Source: an uncultured Lachnospiraceae bacterium
GTDB taxonomy: Bacteria; Bacillota; Clostridia; Lachnospirales; Lachnospiraceae
Direction: 5' to 3'
NCBI GenBank assembly: GCA_910577175.1
Contig: CAJTLU010000019.1
Span: 1-44,119 of the forward strand
DNA length: 44,119 nt
Numbering within the stretch: the first letter of the stretch is position 1; each line of letters begins with the position of its first letter. A program made the translations under genes and the position numbers. Below the pieces are notes generated by a model. It was given only the letters and a program-made list of their open reading frames with translations. It searched no databases and was not told where the DNA came from. This document shows, piece by piece, positions 1-8,821 of this stretch.

Positions 1-62
1 CAGTTGGCTAGAGCACACGGTTCATACCCGTGGTGTCGAGGGTTCAAATCCCCCTTCCGCTA
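1..62 (+). tRNA. tRNA-Met (CAU), 5' truncated by window edge
   Basis: The 3' part of a tRNA is visible. It has the end of the D-arm, an anticodon stem CACGG/CCGTG (16-20 and 28-32) closing a 7-nt loop with anticodon CAT at 23-25, a T-loop TTCAAAT at 43-49, and the 3' acceptor strand ending at 62. CCA is not encoded directly after the discriminator base (CGCCA follows), so it is probably added after transcription. Whether it is elongator, initiator or Ile-lysidine type cannot be settled without the 5' half. Confidence 0.9.
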
Positions 63-70
63 CGCCAGAA

Positions 71-115
71 AAAAGAGAGGCTGTGCATGAAGCACGGTCT
101 CTTTTGTTTTTATAG
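71..115 (+). terminator. Rho-independent terminator after tRNA-Met
   Basis: A hairpin with arms at 71-86 (AAAAGAGAGGCTGTGC) and 92-105 (GCACGGTCTCTTTT), with one small internal irregularity, is followed by the T-rich stretch GTTTTTAT. It ends the tRNA transcript. Confidence 0.8.
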
Positions 116-215
116 ATTTAATAAGTTATTAGGTTTCTTCTAAATTTATTTCCGAATCAACCTACCGGGAATTTTAAGATTGCTAAAAAATGCGAAAACG
201 TGAAGTTACTTAGGC

Positions 216-244
216 TTGATTCTTTTTTCAAAAAACGGTATACT
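216..244 (+). promoter_or_regulatory. Sigma-A-type promoter of the xylan operon
   Basis: TTGATT (216-221) and TATACT (239-244) are separated by 17 bp and lie about 80 bp before the xylanase start. The rest of 116-322 holds no gene. It contains a TTTCCGCATTTT-type motif in reverse orientation (180-199, one mismatch) and a ribosome binding site AAGGAGG just before 323. Confidence 0.6.
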
Positions 245-322
245 GATATAGGAGCAGGGTGTTCTCCGGCATAGGGAGGAACATATTGCCTGCTATAGGA
301 ATCTGAGTAAGGAGGATTTTGT

Positions 323-1687
323 ATGGGGAAGTTTAAGAAAGCAGCGTGGGTGTTGGCAGCGTGCCTTCTTGCGGGGTGCGCATCACAGGAGAAGCCGGAG
401 GAGAAGGCGACGCCGCCGGTGCAGGAGACAGGGACGCCTTCGCCGACAGAGGCAGTACAGGCGACGGTGACACCGGAGGCAACTGCAACGCCGGTACCGG
501 AGGAGCCATCCGAGGAGGAGCTTTATTGGCAGGGGGTGCTTGAGAGCTTTTCGGGAAGCAAATATGACCTCACGGCGGCATTGACCGGAACTGCGCTGAA
601 GGATTTGTGCAACGGCTACTTTAAGCTTGGCGTCGGGCTTACCGGCAGTTCGTATAACAATCTTGCCATCCATTCGGACGAGTATATGGCGGTAACAAAG
701 AAGCATTTTAACAGCGTTACGCTTACGAATTTGTTTAAGCCGTCTTACATACTGGACCAGGCGCAGAGCAAAAAGAATATGGCAGAGGGAAATGAGGAGC
801 CTGCGCTGGAGTTTATGAGGGTGGAAGAAGTGCTGCAGTGGTGTATGGATAATGGCGTGCAGATGCGCGGTCATACGATTGTCTGGCATGCGCAGACGCC
901 GGACTGGTATTTCAGGGAAGGATATGAGTCGGACGGAGCCTATGTTGACAGAGAAACGATGCTGTTCCGTCTGGACAGCTATACCAGGCAGCTTATGACG
1001 TATTGCCAGGAGAATTTCCCGGGTGTCGTTTACTGTTGGGATGTCGTGAATGAGGCAGTAGACCCGGATAAGGGAGACCCGGACAGCTTTTACCGCTGCC
1101 GTATGGAAAGCGATGAAGGACCGAATTTGTGGTATCAGGTAGTAGGAGACGATTATGTGGAGCAGGCGTTCCGGATTGCAAGGAAGCATGCGGCGGAAGA
1201 TGTCGCCCTGTTTTACAATGACTTTAATACCTATGATACCAGAAAGCGCGACTGCATCTATAATCTCTGCAAGGCGTTAGCAGACGAAGGGTTGATTGAC
1301 GGAATAGGGATGCAGGCATATTGGAGCACAGGCTTCCCATCGGTTGCAATCATTGAGACGACGATTAAAAAGTTTGCGGAGCTTGGTCTTGAAATCCAGA
1401 TTACTGAAATGAGCATCAGTATCGATGAAGCGACAGAGGAAGAGTTTGAAAAGCAGGCAAAGCGTTATTCTTCTATCTTCTATATGCTGAGCTATCTGGA
1501 CGAAGAGGGCGGCGGTCCGGCTAATATTACGTCGGTTACGCTGTTCGGCCTGATGGATGGTTATGTGTTCTATGGCGACAGCGATACGACGACCACCCGT
1601 CTGTTTGATAAGAATTTCCAGCCAAAGCCTGCGTTTAACGAGACGAAGAAGATGCTGGAAATTGCGTATAAGAACCGGAAGAAGTAA
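323..1687 (+). CDS. GH10 endo-1,4-beta-xylanase, lipoprotein
   Basis: A 454-residue secreted xylanase. Residues 1-19 form a lipoprotein signal peptide ending in lipobox LAGC (Cys19). A Pro/Thr/Glu-rich linker (about 24-64) leads to the GH10 barrel. The family acid/base is seen in WDVVNEAVD (Glu244) and the nucleophile in QITEMSIS (Glu362). The GH10 substrate-binding motif HTIVWHAQTPDW (about 184-195) is also present. It should sit on the outer face of the membrane and cut the xylan backbone into oligosaccharides. It is the first gene of a three-gene operon, followed by an SGNH hydrolase and a GH39 enzyme. The ATG at 323 is preceded by AAGGAGG at good spacing. No carbohydrate-binding module is seen. 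Family assignment is firm; exact substrate (arabinoxylan or glucuronoxylan) is inferred. Confidence 0.93.
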   Translation: MGKFKKAAWVLAACLLAGCASQEKPEEKATPPVQETGTPSPTEAVQATVTPEATATPVPEEPSEEELYWQGVLESFSGSKYDLTAALTGTALKDLCNGYFKLGVGLTGSSYNNLAIHSDEYMAVTKKHFNSVTLTNLFKPSYILDQAQSKKNMAEGNEEPALEFMRVEEVLQWCMDNGVQMRGHTIVWHAQTPDWYFREGYESDGAYVDRETMLFRLDSYTRQLMTYCQENFPGVVYCWDVVNEAVDPDKGDPDSFYRCRMESDEGPNLWYQVVGDDYVEQAFRIARKHAAEDVALFYNDFNTYDTRKRDCIYNLCKALADEGLIDGIGMQAYWSTGFPSVAIIETTIKKFAELGLEIQITEMSISIDEATEEEFEKQAKRYSSIFYMLSYLDEEGGGPANITSVTLFGLMDGYVFYGDSDTTTTRLFDKNFQPKPAFNETKKMLEIAYKNRKK

Positions 1688-1742
1688 AGAAAATCATTTC
1701 AGAAGCAGAGAAAAGTGAAATAAGAGCAAGGGGGATACAAGC

Positions 1743-3449
1743 ATGAAAGGGCCAAAAGCGCCAAAGGACCCGACGGCGAAAAGACCGGCGGTATATGTCA
1801 TGGTAGATTCCGTAATTGAAGGAAGTCCGAGAGGAAACGGAAAGTTTCAGGATATATGTTATTTAAACGGAAGAATCGCACAGAAGATTTCTGTTATCTG
1901 CAGCGAGGTTTCCAAAGAGATTATTGACCTTGTGCCGTATGGGGCGGGGTTCCGCAAGGTGGTACATAGTATTGGTATTACGGTGCTTGCAACGAAAGAG
2001 GAGCTGCGGGGAGAAACGGTTACGTTTGAGCTGCATTGTCTTACGAAGACGCCGGGAAAGGAAGGAAGCTGTTACAGCGCCGGGGTGCCGTGCAACGGGG
2101 AAGAGGTAAAGATAACCGTAGCGGATTATCCGGAAAATGAAGAGGACGACCTGCTTGGTTCGTTTGTCACAACCTTTCCTTCGCATGAGACGGCAAAGCT
2201 TACGGTTTGCTTTTATCTGAACGACGGCTATACTGCGCCGGAGTTAAAGTTAGACCCGCCGGTGGATTTTGAATCAAAGGAATATCGTGCGATGATTGAG
2301 GCTTCTCTGGTGCAGACAGGAAATCTGTACCGTATCCAGAAAGCTATCGAAAAGGCAGAACGGGGAGAAGAGGTCGTGATTGCATACCTTGGCGGTTCCA
2401 TTACGCAGGGAGCAGGCGCAAAGCCGATTCATACCGAGTCCTATGCCTACCGTTCTTATCAGGCGTTCCGGAAGCGTTTTGGAAAGGGAAACGGGGAGAA
2501 TGTACGCTTGATAAAGGCAGGCGCCGGCGGCACTTGTTCCGAGCTTGGTCTGACGCGTTATGAGTTAGACGTACTCCGCAAGGGTACGGTAACGCCGGAT
2601 ATTCTGTTTCTTGAGTATGCGGTCAACGATGCGGGAGACGAGACAGACGGCGTCTGCTTTGAAAGCCTTGCCCGGATGGCAATGGACGGCCCGGGGACGC
2701 CGGCAGTGATTCTGTTGTTTGCAGTTTTTATGAGCGACTTTAACCTGCAGGAGCGTATGATACCGGTCGGAGAGCGTTTAAAGCTTCCGATGATTAGTAT
2801 CCGGAATGCAGTAGTACCGCAGTTTTCCGGGGAAAAGCCGGTTATGACAAAGCGCCAGTTCTTTTATGACCTGTTCCATCCGAGCAATGAGGGACACCGT
2901 GTCATGGCAGATTGTATCGATTATTTCTGGGAACAGGCAGGAGCGGCAGCACCGGAGACGGAGGATGCTGTTATCGGGGCGGAGCCGGCAATCGGAGAGA
3001 GATACCGCACCTTGCTTTCCTTTGACCGGAGCAGCTATAAAGAGCATTCAGCGGTAAAGGAGCTTTCCTGCGGCGTATTTGAAGAGACGGATACGATGCT
3101 GCAGTGTGTGGAAAAGGATGATAATGCCTATGCGTCGCCGGAGTTCCCGGATAACTGGATGAAGGCGCCGGAAAAGAGCGGGGAGCCGTTCCGTATGCGG
3201 ATTTGCTGTAAGGACCTGCTGTTAGTCTATAAGGATGCCGGGGATCCGAGGTTCGGCAAGGTGGAGGTACGGGTAGACAATACGGTCACGCGTACAATCG
3301 ACCCGCTGGAAATCGGCTGGAACCATTGTAACGCATATATTGTGTACCAGAGCGAGGAAGCTGCGGAGCACGAGGTAGAAATTGCAATGAAGCCGGAAGA
3401 TATGGAGAAAGGGTTTACGATTTTAGGGTTCGGATATACATTAAGCTAG
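1743..3449 (+). CDS. SGNH/GDSL-family hydrolase, probable xylo-oligosaccharide acetyl esterase
   Basis: A 568-residue protein without a signal peptide, so probably cytoplasmic. The N-terminal part (about 1-200) looks like a beta-rich accessory domain. An SGNH hydrolase domain follows, with block I GGSITQG (Ser219), Gly in GAGGT (about 260-264), Asn in EYAVND (Asn295), and the Asp/His pair in YDLFHPSNEGH (Asp376, His379). A C-terminal beta-rich segment (about 415-568) follows. These are the catalytic residues expected of SGNH esterases. The position between GH10 and GH39 genes suggests removal of acetyl groups from imported xylo-oligosaccharides; that substrate is inferred. The ATG follows a purine-rich AAGGGGG site. 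The larger-than-usual size reflects the flanking domains. Confidence 0.8.
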   Translation: MKGPKAPKDPTAKRPAVYVMVDSVIEGSPRGNGKFQDICYLNGRIAQKISVICSEVSKEIIDLVPYGAGFRKVVHSIGITVLATKEELRGETVTFELHCLTKTPGKEGSCYSAGVPCNGEEVKITVADYPENEEDDLLGSFVTTFPSHETAKLTVCFYLNDGYTAPELKLDPPVDFESKEYRAMIEASLVQTGNLYRIQKAIEKAERGEEVVIAYLGGSITQGAGAKPIHTESYAYRSYQAFRKRFGKGNGENVRLIKAGAGGTCSELGLTRYELDVLRKGTVTPDILFLEYAVNDAGDETDGVCFESLARMAMDGPGTPAVILLFAVFMSDFNLQERMIPVGERLKLPMISIRNAVVPQFSGEKPVMTKRQFFYDLFHPSNEGHRVMADCIDYFWEQAGAAAPETEDAVIGAEPAIGERYRTLLSFDRSSYKEHSAVKELSCGVFEETDTMLQCVEKDDNAYASPEFPDNWMKAPEKSGEPFRMRICCKDLLLVYKDAGDPRFGKVEVRVDNTVTRTIDPLEIGWNHCNAYIVYQSEEAAEHEVEIAMKPEDMEKGFTILGFGYTLS

Positions 3450-3478
3450 CTTTTGGATAGTCTGAAAGGAGAAGTGGA

Positions 3479-4996
3479 ATGAAAAAGCAATATCAGGTGG
3501 ACAAAGAAAGTAAGGTGCCGTTTCATAATGCGGTAGACTATTGTATCGGGACCGGGCGTATGGGGTTAGCTTTGCAGAAGGAGTATTTTGAACAGCTCCG
3601 TTATGTGCAGGAGCAGATTGGTTTTTCTTATATCCGCGGTCACGGACTGTTCTGTGACGATATGGCGATTTACCAGTATCGTGAGGACAGGGAGGGAAGG
3701 CAGTATACGGAGTATAATTTTACCTATCTTGACCGTGTGATGGACAGCTATCTTGAGCTGAATATCCGTCCGTTCCTGGAGCTTGGCTTTATGCCGAAGA
3801 AGCTTGCGTCCGGGGAGCAGACCGTCTTTTACTGGAAAGGAAATGTAACGCCGCCGAAGGACTATAGCGCATGGGTGGCGCTGGTGCAGGCAACCCTGAA
3901 GCATCTGATTGAGCGCTATGGCAAGGAAGAGGTGCTGACATGGCCGGTTGAGGTCTGGAATGAGCCGAATCTGCGTACCTTCTGGAAGGATGCGGATATG
4001 CAGGAGTATTTTAAGCTGTATAAGATAACCTCCGAGGCAGTGAAGGCGGTGGAGGACGGCTTCCGTGTGGGCGGCCCTGCAATCTGCGGCGTAGATGATG
4101 AAGTATGGCTCCGTTCCTTCCTGGAGTTTGTGCGTGAAAGCCATGCGCCGTTGGATTTTGTAACGAGACATCACTATACGAGCCATGTGCCGAAGTGGGA
4201 CGGGCATTACGGCTATATCGGGCTGCATGAGCCGGAATATGCGTTTGGAGAGCTGGAGCGTTCCAGGGAGATTATCGACAGCTTTCCGGAGTTTTCCGGA
4301 ATGGACATCCATATTACGGAGTTTAATACCTCGTATATCCCGCAGTGCCCGATTCATGATACCAACCTGAATGCGGCTTATCTGGCGCATATGCTTTCCA
4401 GACTTGGCGATAAGCATGCGTCCTATTCCTACTGGACCTTCGGGGATGTGTTTGAAGAAAGCGGCGTGGCGTTTACACCGTTTTCCGGCGGCTTCGGGCT
4501 GGTGGCAAACGGAATCATTCCAAAGCCGACCTTCTGGACCTTTGCCTTTTTCAAGAAGCTGCAGGGCGAATGTGTACACCGCTCAGAGGAGGCGCTTGTT
4601 GTCCGGACCGGGAACGGCTACCGGGGCGTTGTCTGGAACGCGGACGGCAGGGCGTCCGGGGAAGAGCTTGACGTTACGTTAACGCTTCCGGCAGGAGAGG
4701 CTGCCTACTGCCTGATTGGGAAAACGGTGGACGAGGAGTGCTGTAACCCGTTAAAGGTATGGCACGAGCTCGGGGAGCCGGCAAATCCGTCAAAGGAGAC
4801 GGTAGAGCTGCTGCGGGAGGCTGCAAAGCCGCTTGTTACGACAAAACGTATTATGACGGCAAACGGAGCCGCAGAGCTTTCGCTTCATCTGAAAAAGAAT
4901 GCCGTGCAGTATTTTGAGCTTGTTCCAGCAGAGATAAAGAGTGATGCAGGATATTCCTACGAAAGAACACTGCAGCAGAAAATAGAAGAAGAGTAA
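3479..4996 (+). CDS. GH39 family beta-xylosidase
   Basis: A 505-residue cytoplasmic glycosidase without a signal peptide. The GH39 acid/base lies in EVWNEPNLRTFW (Glu162) and the nucleophile in HITEFNTSY (Glu281). Length matches bacterial GH39 beta-xylosidases (about 500 residues), which have a TIM barrel plus a beta-sandwich tail. It would release xylose from the non-reducing end of short xylo-oligosaccharides produced by the upstream GH10 enzyme and deacetylated by the SGNH hydrolase. It starts 29 bp after the esterase with an AAAGGAG site, consistent with one transcript. A few GH39 members act on other sugars, so beta-xylosidase is the best inference from context. Confidence 0.9.
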   Translation: MKKQYQVDKESKVPFHNAVDYCIGTGRMGLALQKEYFEQLRYVQEQIGFSYIRGHGLFCDDMAIYQYREDREGRQYTEYNFTYLDRVMDSYLELNIRPFLELGFMPKKLASGEQTVFYWKGNVTPPKDYSAWVALVQATLKHLIERYGKEEVLTWPVEVWNEPNLRTFWKDADMQEYFKLYKITSEAVKAVEDGFRVGGPAICGVDDEVWLRSFLEFVRESHAPLDFVTRHHYTSHVPKWDGHYGYIGLHEPEYAFGELERSREIIDSFPEFSGMDIHITEFNTSYIPQCPIHDTNLNAAYLAHMLSRLGDKHASYSYWTFGDVFEESGVAFTPFSGGFGLVANGIIPKPTFWTFAFFKKLQGECVHRSEEALVVRTGNGYRGVVWNADGRASGEELDVTLTLPAGEAAYCLIGKTVDEECCNPLKVWHELGEPANPSKETVELLREAAKPLVTTKRIMTANGAAELSLHLKKNAVQYFELVPAEIKSDAGYSYERTLQQKIEEE

Positions 4997-5009
4997 GGAA
5001 AGAATGGAA

Positions 5010-5037
5010 GGGGGCTGTTGCACGAAGCGCAGCCCCC
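5010..5037 (+). terminator. Hairpin terminator after the xylan operon
   Basis: GGGGGCTG (5010-5017) pairs with CAGCCCCC (5030-5037), followed by a modest T-rich stretch GGCTTGTTTG. It lies 13 bp after the GH39 stop codon. Confidence 0.55.
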
Positions 5038-5138
5038 GGCTTGTTTGTAAGCCGTCGCCACACCCGGAGCCGCTTATCCTTCGTGTGACCGCCCTGCTGT
5101 TGTTAGTTACACTTTTGTTCTGTGCCGTACCCCCCGGG

Positions 5139-5300
5139 TTACGGTGTTACCACTGGCTTTCCATCTTTATCAAGCAGCGGCGTAAGGCCTCCCGCATATC
5201 CATTTTTACGAAACACATAGTTTACGCCTGTTTCTGTGTCAATCCAGATTTCAACAACATCCATTTTGCCTTGGCTATAAATCTTCTTAAAACGGTTCAT
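5139..5300 (-). CDS. DUF6440-like small protein
   Basis: A 53-residue ORF read on the minus strand, starting MNRFKKIYSQGK and ending GKPVVTP. The middle contains DTETGVNYVF followed by GYAGGLTPLLDKDGKP. This ETGVxYLF...GYAGGLTPLLDxDGKP pattern is the one I recognise from the DUF6440 family of short Firmicute proteins of unknown function. The start is supported by GGAGG seven bases before the ATG. A TTGACA hexamer lies upstream on the same strand (5339-5344 region). No function is assigned. It is convergent with the xylan operon and probably independent of it. Confidence 0.75.
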   Translation of the reverse strand: MNRFKKIYSQGKMDVVEIWIDTETGVNYVFRKNGYAGGLTPLLDKDGKPVVTP

Positions 5301-5488
5301 AATGCTTCCTCCAATTTCACTTTATCCGACGCTGTTTCCTTGTCAATGGAAAGTATCGTACTGTCATTACTATATTATATCCTGATGTTTTTGTCAATCG
5401 GAGACCAAATTGAGTTTCCGCATTTTTTAGCAACCCCGCAAAGTCCCGGAGACCAAGGAAAGGTGACAAATTGTAAAAACCTCTTTTC

Positions 5489-5518
5489 TTCACAGGGAGG
5501 CTGTGCTATACTTATAAT
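5489..5518 (+). promoter_or_regulatory. Promoter of secDF
   Basis: TTCACA (5489-5494) and a perfect TATAAT (5513-5518) are separated by 18 bp, 46 bp before the secDF start. The stretch 5301-5488 holds no gene beyond the DUF6440 promoter region and a GTTTCCGCATTTT motif at 5414-5426. Confidence 0.65.
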
Positions 5519-5564
5519 TCAGGGATACTATCCTGGAGAGATATGTACGGAAAAGAGGTAAATT

Positions 5565-7787
5565 ATGAACCATAAGGTAAAAGGGTTATTGAAGGTACTG
5601 CTAGTACTGGCGGCAGGAGGTGCGATTGCGTTTACCGCCCTGTGCGGAATCGGAAAAAGCAAAAAAGGGAGTGCCGGGGGCATAAGGCTTGGTCTGGACC
5701 TTGCGGGAGGTGTCAGCATTACCTATGAAACGGTAAAAGAGAATCCGACCGCAGAGGAGTTAAAGGATACGGTATATAAGCTGCAAAAGAGGGTAGATGA
5801 CAGCGGGCAGACCGAGGCGGCAGTCTATCAGGAGGGAGACAACCGTGTCAATGTCGATATTCCGGGTGCAACGGATGCAGAAGAGACGCTGCGGGAATTA
5901 GGCCGTGTCGGGGAAATCTTCTTTGTACTGGGAACCGGGAATGTCACGTCGGTGAAGACGGAGGATGGATGGGAGTATGTCCTTTTAAAAACGATAGAGG
6001 AAATGAAAGAGGCCGGAGACGTGATTCTGGACGGAACCGATATCCAGGGCGCGGAAGCCGGCTGGTATCAGGAGAACGGCCTGACGCGGAATATCGTGTC
6101 GCTTACGTTAAATGACAGTGGCAGGGGAAAGTTCGGAGAGGCAACGACGAAGCATGTCGGTGAGACGATTGCGATTATCTATGACGGAGAGGCAATCAGC
6201 GTAGCGACGGTGCAGGAGCCCCTGACCGAAGGGAAGGCGCAGATTTCCGGCGGCTTTACCGCAGAGGAGGCAAATAACCTTGCAACGACCATCCGTGTCG
6301 GTGCGCTTCCGTTAGAGTTAAGGGAGCTTCGTTCTAATGTGGTGGGTGCGACGTTAGGACAGGAGGCAATAAAGACCAGTCTGTTTGCAGCGGCAATTGG
6401 GATTGCGCTCGTGCTGATTTTTATGGCGGTCCGCTACCGGATTATGGGGCTTGCGGCAGACCTGGCGCTCTGCATTTATATCGGACTGACTGTAGTCTGC
6501 CTGAACCTTTTAGAGATTACGCTGACGCTTCCGGGACTTGCGGGTATTATTCTTTCCATCGGCATGGCGGTGGATGCGAATGTCATTATTTTTTCCCGTA
6601 TCCAGGAGGAAATCGGCGTCGGAAAGACGGTTCTCTCTGCCATTAAGCTTGGATTCTCCAAGGCATTCGGGGCCATTTTTGACGGAAACCTTACGACTCT
6701 GTTTGCAGCGGTTGTACTGTATATTCTCGGCTCCGGTACGGTAAAGGGATTTGCGACGACGCTTGCGCTTGGTATCGTGCTTTCCATGTTTACGGCGCTT
6801 GCTGTGACGAGATTTATTCTATATGCGCTGTACGATGCCGGATTTGATAAGGAAAAGCATTATGGAGAGGTGAAGGGCTATAAGGAGCTTTCGTTTACGA
6901 AACATGGGAAGAAGTATGCGCTGATTTCGGGTATACTGATTCTGGCAGGCATCGCCGGTATGGCAGCGGGGAAGATTGCGACAGGGGATGCTCTTGCGTA
7001 CGGACTGGATTTTAAGGGCGGTACTTCTATGACAGTGCTGTTTCCGGAGGAGGTCACGCCATCCATCAGCGAGCTGGAAACGGCAGTCCGCAATGCAATC
7101 GGCGAGGAGGCTGTGGTGAGTCTGGTCAGCGAATCGAATGCGGCAGTCATAAAGACGCAGGAGCTGAATCAGGAGAAGCGCAGTACGCTTACCAAATACC
7201 TGGTGGAACAGTACGGCGTAAATAATAAAGATGAAATTGATATAAATAGCATCAGCGGTACCGTGAGCGGTGAAATGAAGCGGGATGCGATAATAGCGGT
7301 AGTAGTAGCAACCTTAGTAATGCTGATTTATATCAGGTTGCGGTTCTCGAATCTTGCGTTTGCGGCAAGTGCGGTAATTGCACTGTTGCATGATGTATTG
7401 ATTGTGCTGGCGGTGTATGCGGTAGGCAGGATTTCCGTTGGCAATACGTTCATTGCCTGCATGCTTACGATTGTCGGATATTCGGTGAATGCAACAATTG
7501 TCGTCTTTGACCGTATCCGTGAAAATTTAAAGGAGCAGCTGAAAAAGGAGAGCTATGCCGATATTGTAAATAAAAGTATTGCCCAGACCTTTTCCAGAAA
7601 TATTTATACCTCACTGACAACCTTTTTCATGGTGGCGGCGCTGGTTGTTTTCGGCGTAAGCTCCATCCGGGAGTTTGCCATTCCGCTGTTGGCAGGGATT
7701 ATCTGCGGAGCCTATTCTTCCATCTGTATTACGGGGCTGCTCTGGCTGAAGCTGCGAGAAAAGTTTCCGACGGACGAGCAGGAGTAA
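5565..7787 (+). CDS. secDF: Fused protein-export membrane protein SecDF
   Basis: A 740-residue fusion of SecD and SecF, the RND-type accessory subunits that use proton motive force to help pull proteins through SecYEG. The N-terminal half has a transmembrane anchor, the conserved GLDLAGG motif (about residues 42-48), a periplasmic-type P1 region and a SecD membrane block (about 265-430). The SecF half begins near residue 450 and repeats the pattern with GLDFKGG, then a second five-helix block (about 580-735). Fused SecDF is common in Bacillus and many clostridia. The ATG has a GAGG site eight bases upstream. It stands alone under its own promoter. Confidence 0.93.
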   Translation: MNHKVKGLLKVLLVLAAGGAIAFTALCGIGKSKKGSAGGIRLGLDLAGGVSITYETVKENPTAEELKDTVYKLQKRVDDSGQTEAAVYQEGDNRVNVDIPGATDAEETLRELGRVGEIFFVLGTGNVTSVKTEDGWEYVLLKTIEEMKEAGDVILDGTDIQGAEAGWYQENGLTRNIVSLTLNDSGRGKFGEATTKHVGETIAIIYDGEAISVATVQEPLTEGKAQISGGFTAEEANNLATTIRVGALPLELRELRSNVVGATLGQEAIKTSLFAAAIGIALVLIFMAVRYRIMGLAADLALCIYIGLTVVCLNLLEITLTLPGLAGIILSIGMAVDANVIIFSRIQEEIGVGKTVLSAIKLGFSKAFGAIFDGNLTTLFAAVVLYILGSGTVKGFATTLALGIVLSMFTALAVTRFILYALYDAGFDKEKHYGEVKGYKELSFTKHGKKYALISGILILAGIAGMAAGKIATGDALAYGLDFKGGTSMTVLFPEEVTPSISELETAVRNAIGEEAVVSLVSESNAAVIKTQELNQEKRSTLTKYLVEQYGVNNKDEIDINSISGTVSGEMKRDAIIAVVVATLVMLIYIRLRFSNLAFAASAVIALLHDVLIVLAVYAVGRISVGNTFIACMLTIVGYSVNATIVVFDRIRENLKEQLKKESYADIVNKSIAQTFSRNIYTSLTTFFMVAALVVFGVSSIREFAIPLLAGIICGAYSSICITGLLWLKLREKFPTDEQE

Positions 7788-7886
7788 GCGTTTACAATAT
7801 TTTCTGTAAAGTTTATAAATAGTTTCTTTTTTTCCGGGGAGAAAAATGGTATACTGACACCAGATACTTAGTATACTAATTTTTCC

Positions 7887-7912
7887 TTTTGATGCACGAT
7901 TGTGCATCAAAA
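7887..7912. promoter_or_regulatory. Perfect 26-bp hairpin or operator
   Basis: TTTTGATGCAC (7887-7897) and GTGCATCAAAA (7902-7912) are perfect inverted arms around GATT. The structure lies 28 bp before the next start codon. A TATACT hexamer (7850-7855) lies upstream. With no T-run after the second arm but T-rich ends on both strands, it could be a weak secDF terminator or an operator / 5' leader hairpin for the downstream gene. Confidence 0.5.
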
Positions 7913-7939
7913 CGGATGTAAATGAGGTGACGTAGACTT

Positions 7940-8725
7940 ATGGATATTTCGGATAAGAAAACGGTATTGGATGACGCTGCATCTATCTATCAGAAAAGGG
8001 AAGAAAAGTCGGAGCGTGCAAAGTGGAAGGAGCTGAAGGGGTTTCAAGCAAAGTGGGACCATTTCAGGGCCTATTATCTGCTAAAGACGGCTATCTGGGC
8101 CAGCGTTGCGGTGTTAGTGATTTATGCAGGCTATGCCATGCTCCGGCCGAAAAAGGAGCAGGTGCTGTATGTAGCGATTCTGGATGCAGTTCTTTTGAAT
8201 GATGAGACAGAGGAGCTGCAGGCAGGTTATAATGAATATCTTGGCATCGATGAGAAGACGCAGGAGAGCAGGTTTGATAACAGTATGCTGGTTTCCGGCG
8301 TCCGGCAGACCTCTTCTATGCAGCAGCTGATGACGCATGTCTTTGCAGGAGAGATTGATGTTATCATTGTCGGGGAGTCCACGTTCAAGGGATGGGGCGG
8401 CGTTTTGTTTCATCCGCTTTCGGAGCAGCTCCCGGCGGATTTGTACGAGGAGCTTTCGGAGCGCTTCTGTTATGCGCCGTCGCAGGACGGCAATGGGAAT
8501 GTCATCGAGGGAGAGGAGAAGCCGTACGGGCTGTATGTAACGGATTTGTTCCGGGGGAGGAAGAAGCCGTATGGGGATTATGTGACAGAGCTGCTCTCAG
8601 GGAGAGAGAACGAGGCGGAGCCGCTGGTACTCGGTATCTGCGGTAATTCCGGAAATGAGAAGAATGCGGAGGAGTTTGTCCGCTACATTTTGCAGAGGGA
8701 CAAAGCAGAGGATACGCAGGATTAA
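7940..8725 (+). CDS. Single-pass membrane protein of unknown function
   Basis: A 261-residue protein I cannot assign to a family. The first 50 residues are charged and cytoplasmic in character. One transmembrane helix spans about 52-69 (ASVAVLVIYAGYAMLRP, positive residues on the C-terminal flank). The rest is soluble and rich in Glu, probably extracytoplasmic. A 45-bp in-frame tandem duplication encodes KPYGLYVTDLFRGRK followed by KPYGDYVTELLSGRE (8519-8608). It begins after a GAGGTGA site. A perfect hairpin lies in its leader. Neighbours (secDF, pyruvate kinase) give no functional hint. Confidence 0.75.
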   Translation: MDISDKKTVLDDAASIYQKREEKSERAKWKELKGFQAKWDHFRAYYLLKTAIWASVAVLVIYAGYAMLRPKKEQVLYVAILDAVLLNDETEELQAGYNEYLGIDEKTQESRFDNSMLVSGVRQTSSMQQLMTHVFAGEIDVIIVGESTFKGWGGVLFHPLSEQLPADLYEELSERFCYAPSQDGNGNVIEGEEKPYGLYVTDLFRGRKKPYGDYVTELLSGRENEAEPLVLGICGNSGNEKNAEEFVRYILQRDKAEDTQD

Positions 8726-8821
8726 AGAGGGAAGTTACGTTGTAGCTTGTTCTGACTACAGCGTGGCGATATCGTTTTATCAGGGCAGGGGTTATTATAG
8801 AATGTAAAAGGAGCTTAGAAA

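Noticed and set aside
383..1189. Long minus-strand ORF opposite the GH10 gene, and similar antisense ORFs elsewhere (for example 3566-4579)
   Set aside because: These are shadows caused by codon bias of the real genes; they have no start signals and Arg/His/Leu-rich low-complexity sequence.
5004..5561. 185-codon ORF on the plus strand between GH39 and secDF
   Set aside because: It runs through a terminator, antisense to the better supported DUF6440 gene, and through the secDF promoter. No family pattern or ribosome binding site is seen.
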